IMG/VR virus record: IMGVR_UViG_3300000553_000378
Location: 1 to 21,877 of that record
DNA from: a virus
Reading direction: 5' to 3' (one strand)
Length of the DNA stretch: 21,877 nucleotides
Both the position numbers and the translations under genes were made by a program. This document shows, piece after piece, positions 21,027-21,877 of this stretch (its first letter is position 1; each line of letters starts with the position of its first letter). A model generated the notes under the pieces. That model did not search any database. It was not told the DNA's origin and saw nothing but the letters and a program-made list of their open reading frames with translations.

Positions 21027-21640
21027 TATGCACCAAGAATGCCTTTAAAGTCTTCTGTGTGCTTTTGACGATCTTCAAGTCCAATAGTACCACCATTTAC
21101 TTTTTTAGTAACAGCAGTAACATCATCAGCATCAGCTAACTTGTTGATTCCATTTTTATTCCAGAACCATGCAGCTGATTCTACAGCACCTTCTGGTGTT
21201 CCAAGAAAATCAACAACATCTTCTAGATCAACTCCAAGATCACCAGCCATAGATGTATAGTTAGAACGTCCAGTTAGTTGAATAAGACCACGACCACGGA
21301 ACTTATATCCATCTCCAGAATCTGTGTCACCATTACCCATACGTGATGCATAAACTACGTTAGCAATCTTTTCTGGTTGACGAGCATATTCTTCTGGATC
21401 TTTATCGTGGAAATACTTTCCAAAAATACCCTTAAGACCTTCAGCTGAATAGTTAAGATTTTCTTCAATTACTCTAAAGCCACCAGACTCATGAGCAGTC
21501 TGTGCAAGGAAGTGAGCAAGACGAAGTGGTGAATTAATATCATATTTTGATGCAAGTGTATCAAGACTAGAAACAATAGCTGCTACTACATCAGAATCAG
21601 CACTTGAATAATTTGATTTAATTTGTTCTTCTGTAATCAT
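21026..21640 (-). CDS. GH19-type lysozyme/endolysin, 204 aa
   Basis: The protein matches phage GH19 (chitinase-class) muramidases: LAHFLAQTAHESGGF with probable acid Glu51, then VIEENLNYSAEGL with a second acidic candidate at 59-60, the YKFRGRGLIQLTGRSNY block (112-128) and VNGGTIGLEDRQ near the C-terminus. There is no signal peptide or membrane anchor. The ATG at 21640 has AAGGAG upstream. Either it is the cell-lysis endolysin, which would need a holin not visible here, or, because it is coupled to a PAAR gene, a tail-associated lysozyme replacing the lysozyme domain of T4 gp5. The sequence alone does not decide between these. Confidence 0.92.
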   Translation of the reverse strand: MITEEQIKSNYSSADSDVVAAIVSSLDTLASKYDINSPLRLAHFLAQTAHESGGFRVIEENLNYSAEGLKGIFGKYFHDKDPEEYARQPEKIANVVYASRMGNGDTDSGDGYKFRGRGLIQLTGRSNYTSMAGDLGVDLEDVVDFLGTPEGAVESAAWFWNKNGINKLADADDVTAVTKKVNGGTIGLEDRQKHTEDFKGILGA

Positions 21641-21650
21641 AATAATCTCC

Positions 21651-21877
21651 TTAAGTTATAGTGTTGTTGTACATAATAAACGCAAGTTGTGTCTGCGGAG
21701 GTACATAATTATATGTCTGCCCTGCAGTAATATTAATAGTATTAGATGTATCTGTAGTGTTTAAAAGAAATGTATTTGCATTAGAAATAGTATGAACATG
21801 GTTTAAAACATCTTCATAAGAATGTTCACCGATATCAGTAGGAGCTCCGGTACCAGGTGTAGTACCCGTGAGAGGTC
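21651..21877 (-). CDS. Partial gene, probable virion protein C-terminus (74 aa visible)
   Basis: One minus-strand frame is open from the right edge to a TAA at 21653-21651. It encodes Thr/Asn-rich sequence including NHVHTISNANTFLLNTTDTS and ends AFIMYNNTIT. The composition resembles tail fibre or baseplate-associated proteins of this phage class, with strands and Asn/Thr turns. The lysozyme gene begins 10 bases after its stop. No family is recognised from the fragment. Confidence 0.6.
   Translation of the reverse strand, partial: PLTGTTPGTGAPTDIGEHSYEDVLNHVHTISNANTFLLNTTDTSNTINITAGQTYNYVPPQTQLAFIMYNNTIT

Noticed and set aside
1-21877. tRNA genes, integrase, transposase or attachment sites
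   Set aside because: I saw no cloverleaf-like segment with a T-loop motif in the few gaps, and no recombinase or transposase motifs in any frame. The window is an obligate-lytic type structural block.

Overview
The window is the head-and-neck assembly block of a T4-like contractile-tailed phage (Caudoviricetes). On the minus strand, read right to left, it follows the T4 gene order 13-14-15-16-17-18-19-20-67-[insert]-21-22-23: neck proteins, tail completion protein, small and large terminase, tail sheath, tail tube, portal, prohead core protein, prohead protease, scaffold and major capsid protein. The DNA is AT-rich. The gp21, gp13, gp16 and head-filler proteins look more like those of marine 'exo-T-even' phages (cyanophage and pelagiphage relatives) than like coliphage T4. 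That placement comes from remembered family features, not from a search. Nothing in the window identifies the host.

Layout from left to right. (a) 1-568: three small minus-strand genes of unknown function, one cut by the window edge. (b) 569-2950: a plus-strand cassette of small, tightly packed genes, including a SWIM zinc-finger protein, a protein resembling the Ia region of NAD-dependent DNA ligase, and a 17-codon micro-ORF coupled to both neighbours. The cassette begins with a large imperfect palindrome that encloses the first gene's ribosome binding site and start codon. It ends at a bidirectional terminator facing the capsid operon. (c) 2996-18564, minus: gp23, gp22, gp21, an 86-aa structural-type protein, two large lysine-rich head-filler proteins (581 and 493 aa) where T4 has only the small gene 68, then gp67, gp20, gp19, gp18, gp17, gp16, gp15, gp14 and gp13. 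(d) 18594-20659, minus: two glycine-rich tail fibre/adhesin-type proteins. (e) 20661-21877, minus: a PAAR spike-tip protein, a GH19-type lysozyme and the 3' end of another probable virion gene.

How the parts fit together. gp20 would nucleate a prohead built on gp22, gp67 and the two filler proteins and enclosed by gp23. gp21 then cleaves gp23, the scaffold and probably the fillers at (L/I)-x-E sites. gp16/gp17 package the DNA, gp13/gp14 close the neck, and gp15/gp18/gp19 form the tail. PAAR, lysozyme and glycine-rich fibres serve host contact and cell-wall penetration. Six NATAAATA elements, two of them exactly TATAAATA like the T4 late promoter, lie just upstream of genes 13, 18, 20, 67, 22 and 23. 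This suggests sub-operons read by a gp55-type late sigma factor.

The most unusual items are the start-codon-bulge palindrome at 619-757 with a competing 12-bp hairpin, the two filler proteins that look like polyproteins for gp21, and a terminator-like stem-loop at 11608-11640 whose loop carries a late-promoter element.
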